A stretch of 30,615 nucleotides of DNA, taken from positions 1-30,615 of the IMG/VR virus record IMGVR_UViG_3300030061_000987. The stretch is one strand, 5' to 3'. The translations under genes were made by a program, and so were the position numbers. This stretch comes from a virus. The notes under the pieces are model-generated. The model searched no databases, was not told where the DNA came from, and saw nothing but the letters and a program-made list of their open reading frames with translations. Below are positions 28,349 to 30,615 of the stretch, one piece after another; position 1 is the first letter of the stretch; each line of letters begins with the position of its first letter.

Positions 28349-29523
28349 TGGCAAGTATTTTCGACAGAATTGGTGATACCCTTGAAGATGTGAAGGACGC
28401 TTTCGTAGAACAGGCTCCTACCATACTTCCAATTGCATTAAATATATTAGCCCCCGGTATGGGAACAATTGCAGCAACCGCACTGGGTGCAGGCATTGGA
28501 TCATTGCTCAGAGGAGATGATTTAGACGATGCCGTTAGAAATGCTGCGATTGGTGGCGCAACAGGAGCCGCGTTCCGTGGACTTGGTGGGGGCATGGAAG
28601 GTATAAAACAAGACTTATCGCAAGGAGGTCAATTCTTTGGAGATCCCTTCAGTGCAAAACAATATGCGCCTATAGTCGGGGGAGATTTTGACCCTAGTTT
28701 TCAAGAATTGTCTAAAGAATCAGTAGAAAGTACACAAACGTCTCCTGACGCTGTTGCAGAATTAACAGAACCTTCTATTTTTAAACCACTTCAAGGATCT
28801 CCAGATGCTTCAGCAATTACAAATAGTCAAGAGTACGCGGATTTAAGCGCAAAATTGGGACCAGAAAAAGCTTTTGAAGTTCTATCCGAAAAATACACTC
28901 CCTCTATTTTACAAAGATCTGCTCTTCCGTTAGCAGGGATCACTGCACTTTTGATGAATCCTGAAGAGGAAGAATTTGAAGAATACGGTGATTTTCTGAC
29001 AGGGGAAGAACTACTTGCTGAAAACCCTGAAAGATTTATGATTGATGTTTCAAGACCTGAAAGGGAGGATACAGATTTTGTACTGCCTTTCGAAGATTAC
29101 TACAATCAAGATTTGCTAAGAAGACCAATGTTTGCAGCCAAAGGTGGTGTTGCAGAAACTAAAAATACTCCCATGTTTGCATCTGGATTAGATATTTTAA
29201 TGAATAATATGCTACCAATGGAAGACGGTGGGGCTGTTCCTAATAAATATAAGGGATTTTCCAAACTTCCTGAAGCTGTTCAACAGAAAATAAGTCCAAA
29301 ATTAGCTGAAAGATTTGCTAAAGGAGGGGTTTCTTTCCCTAGAAGAACAGGCGGTATTGGACCAGGGGAAGGTTCAGGCACAAAAGATGATGTTCCTGCA
29401 ATGCTCATGGACGGAGAGTTTGTGATGACAAGGGATGCTGTTAAAGGCGTAGGAAATGGTAATCTTAACAAAGGTATCAGTACAATGTATAGTATGATGG
29501 ATAAGTTTGAGAGGATGGCATAA
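28348..29523 (+). CDS. Putative internal/ejection protein with DGEFVM motif
   Basis: The 391-residue product is coupled by TAATG on both sides. The N-terminus has a Gly/Ala-rich hydrophobic part (about 24-85: APTILPIALNILAPGMGTIA, ATALGAGIGSLL, AAIGGATGAAF), like glycine-zipper membrane-inserting helices. A polar middle follows. The C-terminal part has AAKGGVAET, MEDGGAV (291-297), FAKGGVSFP and a conserved GIGPGEGSGTKDDVPAMLMD / DGEFVMT (355-361) / AVKGVGNGN segment. The latter is widespread in marine phages. A role in DNA ejection or in the virion interior fits, but the DGEFVM segment has no known function. Confidence 0.7.
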   Translation: MASIFDRIGDTLEDVKDAFVEQAPTILPIALNILAPGMGTIAATALGAGIGSLLRGDDLDDAVRNAAIGGATGAAFRGLGGGMEGIKQDLSQGGQFFGDPFSAKQYAPIVGGDFDPSFQELSKESVESTQTSPDAVAELTEPSIFKPLQGSPDASAITNSQEYADLSAKLGPEKAFEVLSEKYTPSILQRSALPLAGITALLMNPEEEEFEEYGDFLTGEELLAENPERFMIDVSRPEREDTDFVLPFEDYYNQDLLRRPMFAAKGGVAETKNTPMFASGLDILMNNMLPMEDGGAVPNKYKGFSKLPEAVQQKISPKLAERFAKGGVSFPRRTGGIGPGEGSGTKDDVPAMLMDGEFVMTRDAVKGVGNGNLNKGISTMYSMMDKFERMA

Positions 29524-30371
29524 TGGCTGTTACAACCCAAATAGTTTCAGAATCTCCTGAAGTAGAGGCTCGTAAACTTGGGTTAATGGATTCTGCAAAG
29601 GAATTAGTGCAAGATCCTTTAACCCCTCCAGATTATCAATATGCAGGTTTGACTCAATTACAAAAGGGTGCCTTTGACGATTTGCTAGAAGGTGGACTGG
29701 GAGATTTTTTACCGTTTTTACAAGAAGCAGCCAGAGAATATAGAGCCTCTGGAGATGCAATCACTGCGTCAGATATTTCACAATATATGAATCCGTACAC
29801 AGATGAAGTCATCGGTCGTGTTAGCGATGATTTAACCCGTCAAAGACAAATGTTAGACCCTACTTTAGCAGCGGACGCAATATCAGCAGGTGCGTTTTCT
29901 GGAAACAGAAGAGATATACGAGCTGGATTAGCTGACGAAGCAACTCTGAAACAATTAGGAGAGATAAGCTCAACGTTAAGATCTCAAGGATTTCAAAGTG
30001 CGTTAGGTGCTGCAGAAAACGAAAAAGCAAGACAAGCTGTATTAGCCTCTGGTTTAGGCTCTATAGCTCAAACATTACCTTCTCTTACTCAACAAGAACT
30101 TGGATTTATGGTTGATGTCGGAACTGCGGAGCAAGCACAAAAGCAAGCAGAGCTTGATACGCAGAGACAGAACATTTTACAAGCAGATTTTGAACCCTAT
30201 CAAAGATTAAGTTTTCTTTCTGATATATATCAAGGCGCACCATCAAGCAGTATGACAAACGTTTTTGGGGCAAGCCCAACACAACCATCTCCCTTTCAGC
30301 AATTATTTGGATATGGTCTTGCAGGATTATCCGCTGCGGGTGGGGCTAAACAACTAGGACTATTCGGATAA
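29523..30371 (+). CDS. Putative internal virion / tail protein, helical
   Basis: The 282-residue product is coupled by TAATG on both sides. It has YAGLTQLQKGAFDDLLEGGL, DISQYMNPYTDEVIGRVSDD (about 84-104), then LTRQRQMLDPTLAADAISAG, AFSGNRRDI, and a long helical body rich in Gln, Ala and Leu (QTLPSLTQQELGFMVDVGTA). The C-terminus has a small Gly/Ala hydrophobic part (FGYGLAGLSAAGGAKQLGLF). The YMNPYT module is known from marine phage proteins next to the nozzle. Internal or ejection protein is the best guess from position and composition. Confidence 0.65.
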   Translation: MAVTTQIVSESPEVEARKLGLMDSAKELVQDPLTPPDYQYAGLTQLQKGAFDDLLEGGLGDFLPFLQEAAREYRASGDAITASDISQYMNPYTDEVIGRVSDDLTRQRQMLDPTLAADAISAGAFSGNRRDIRAGLADEATLKQLGEISSTLRSQGFQSALGAAENEKARQAVLASGLGSIAQTLPSLTQQELGFMVDVGTAEQAQKQAELDTQRQNILQADFEPYQRLSFLSDIYQGAPSSSMTNVFGASPTQPSPFQQLFGYGLAGLSAAGGAKQLGLFG

Positions 30372-30615
30372 TGGCAATAGATTTTGGAAGCATGACAGGT
30401 TCAGAGTTTTCTCGATTGATGAGAGCGAATCGTAATGCTGTTCCTAAACAATCGTCTGGGAATCGTAGTACTCTTCCTCAACAATCGTCTAGGAATCCTT
30501 CATTACTTGAATTGTATAACGACCCAAAATATGGGGATTTACTGGAACAAATTTATCCTGACACCTCTGAGCAGTCTAGAAAGCAAGCTCTTGGTTCGTT
30601 ATTATTGGGCGGTAT
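30371..30615 (+). CDS. Unknown protein, 3' truncated by window end
   Basis: The gene starts with a TAATG overlap at 30371 and remains open to the window end, giving at least 81 residues: AIDFGSMTGSEFSRLMRAN, then two similar segments VPKQSSGNR and LPQQSSRNP, then LLELYNDPKYGDLLEQIYP and a helical stretch ending GSLLLGG. No family is recognisable from this part. Its position continues the ejection/internal-protein run, so a large virion protein is possible. Confidence 0.6.
   Translation, partial: MAIDFGSMTGSEFSRLMRANRNAVPKQSSGNRSTLPQQSSRNPSLLELYNDPKYGDLLEQIYPDTSEQSRKQALGSLLLGG
30441..30497 (+). repeat. Short direct repeat in the last gene
   Basis: A 24-base unit (starting TTCCTAAACAATCG) at 30441-30464 recurs at 30474-30497 with two mismatches, 33 bases apart (11 codons). 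It encodes the paired VPKQSSGN / LPQQSSRN segments. Confidence 0.85.

Noticed and set aside
1-30615. tRNA genes, attachment sites or integrase genes
   Set aside because: I looked for cloverleaf-type sequence, CCA ends and recombinase motifs while reading and saw none; a tRNAscan run would settle it.

Overview
The window is a continuous, plus-strand-only block of the structural (late) half of a tailed bacteriophage genome. By eye it is AT-rich, with genes packed end to end and often overlapping by a few bases. It resembles the uncultured marine ("uvMED"-type) caudoviruses. The supporting families are a P22/SU10-style portal and adaptor set, a Mu gpT-like HK97-fold capsid protein, a 3TM GTA-type holin, phage GroES, Lys-rich DUF6321/DUF5872-like miniproteins, and fibres with LamG/DUF7483-like and ELNxLDG modules. 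I see no tape-measure, tail-sheath or major tail tube gene. Together with a nozzle-like protein this favours a short-tailed (podovirus-like) virion. An alphaproteobacterial marine host is plausible from the holin family but is only an inference. I found no tRNA, rRNA, CRISPR array, integrase or insertion sequence.

Layout. (a) 1-6226, packaging and portal: the C-terminal part of the large terminase (cut by the window start), a 939-residue probable virion-delivered multidomain protein with a zincin motif and a possible ADP-ribosyltransferase module, then the portal. (b) 6228-8215: small genes including a 53-aa miniprotein, two membrane-anchored proteins (one with a perfect EF-hand loop), a four-Cys mini zinc ribbon, a Cys-containing miniprotein, the holin and a 65-aa protein preceded by a promoter-like sequence. 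(c) 8208-11616, capsid morphogenesis: GroES co-chaperonin, putative scaffold, two putative capsid-associated proteins and the major capsid protein, closed by the only clear rho-independent terminator. (d) 11730-14317: putative decoration-type proteins followed by a run of very basic Lys/Gly miniproteins and a 52-aa coiled-coil/membrane protein. (e) 14318-18393, connector and neck: two adaptor-like proteins, a Cys-less relative of a zinc-ribbon-like family, a cupredoxin-tipped fibre protein, a Rossmann-like MptE/DUF115-type protein and smaller structural proteins. (f) 18393-26226, appendages: five consecutive fibre-type or fibre-associated genes, one made largely of 24-residue tandem repeats. 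(g) 26229-30615: nozzle/stabilisation-like protein, a small conserved protein, two putative internal or ejection proteins, and a further gene cut by the window end.

How it fits together: the terminase packages DNA through the portal into a capsid built from the gpT-like subunit with scaffold and a phage co-chaperonin. Adaptors, nozzle and fibres complete the neck and tail. The large multidomain protein and the 391/282-aa proteins are candidates for cargo or ejection proteins. Many junctions are TAATG or 4-20 base overlaps, so translational coupling is probably widespread. The most unusual points are the zincin/ART multidomain protein and its internal composition shift, an intact type-1 copper motif at the tip of a fibre, an EF-hand on a membrane-anchored miniprotein, and short Gly-Gly / RGxGAAKK motifs recurring in otherwise unrelated proteins.
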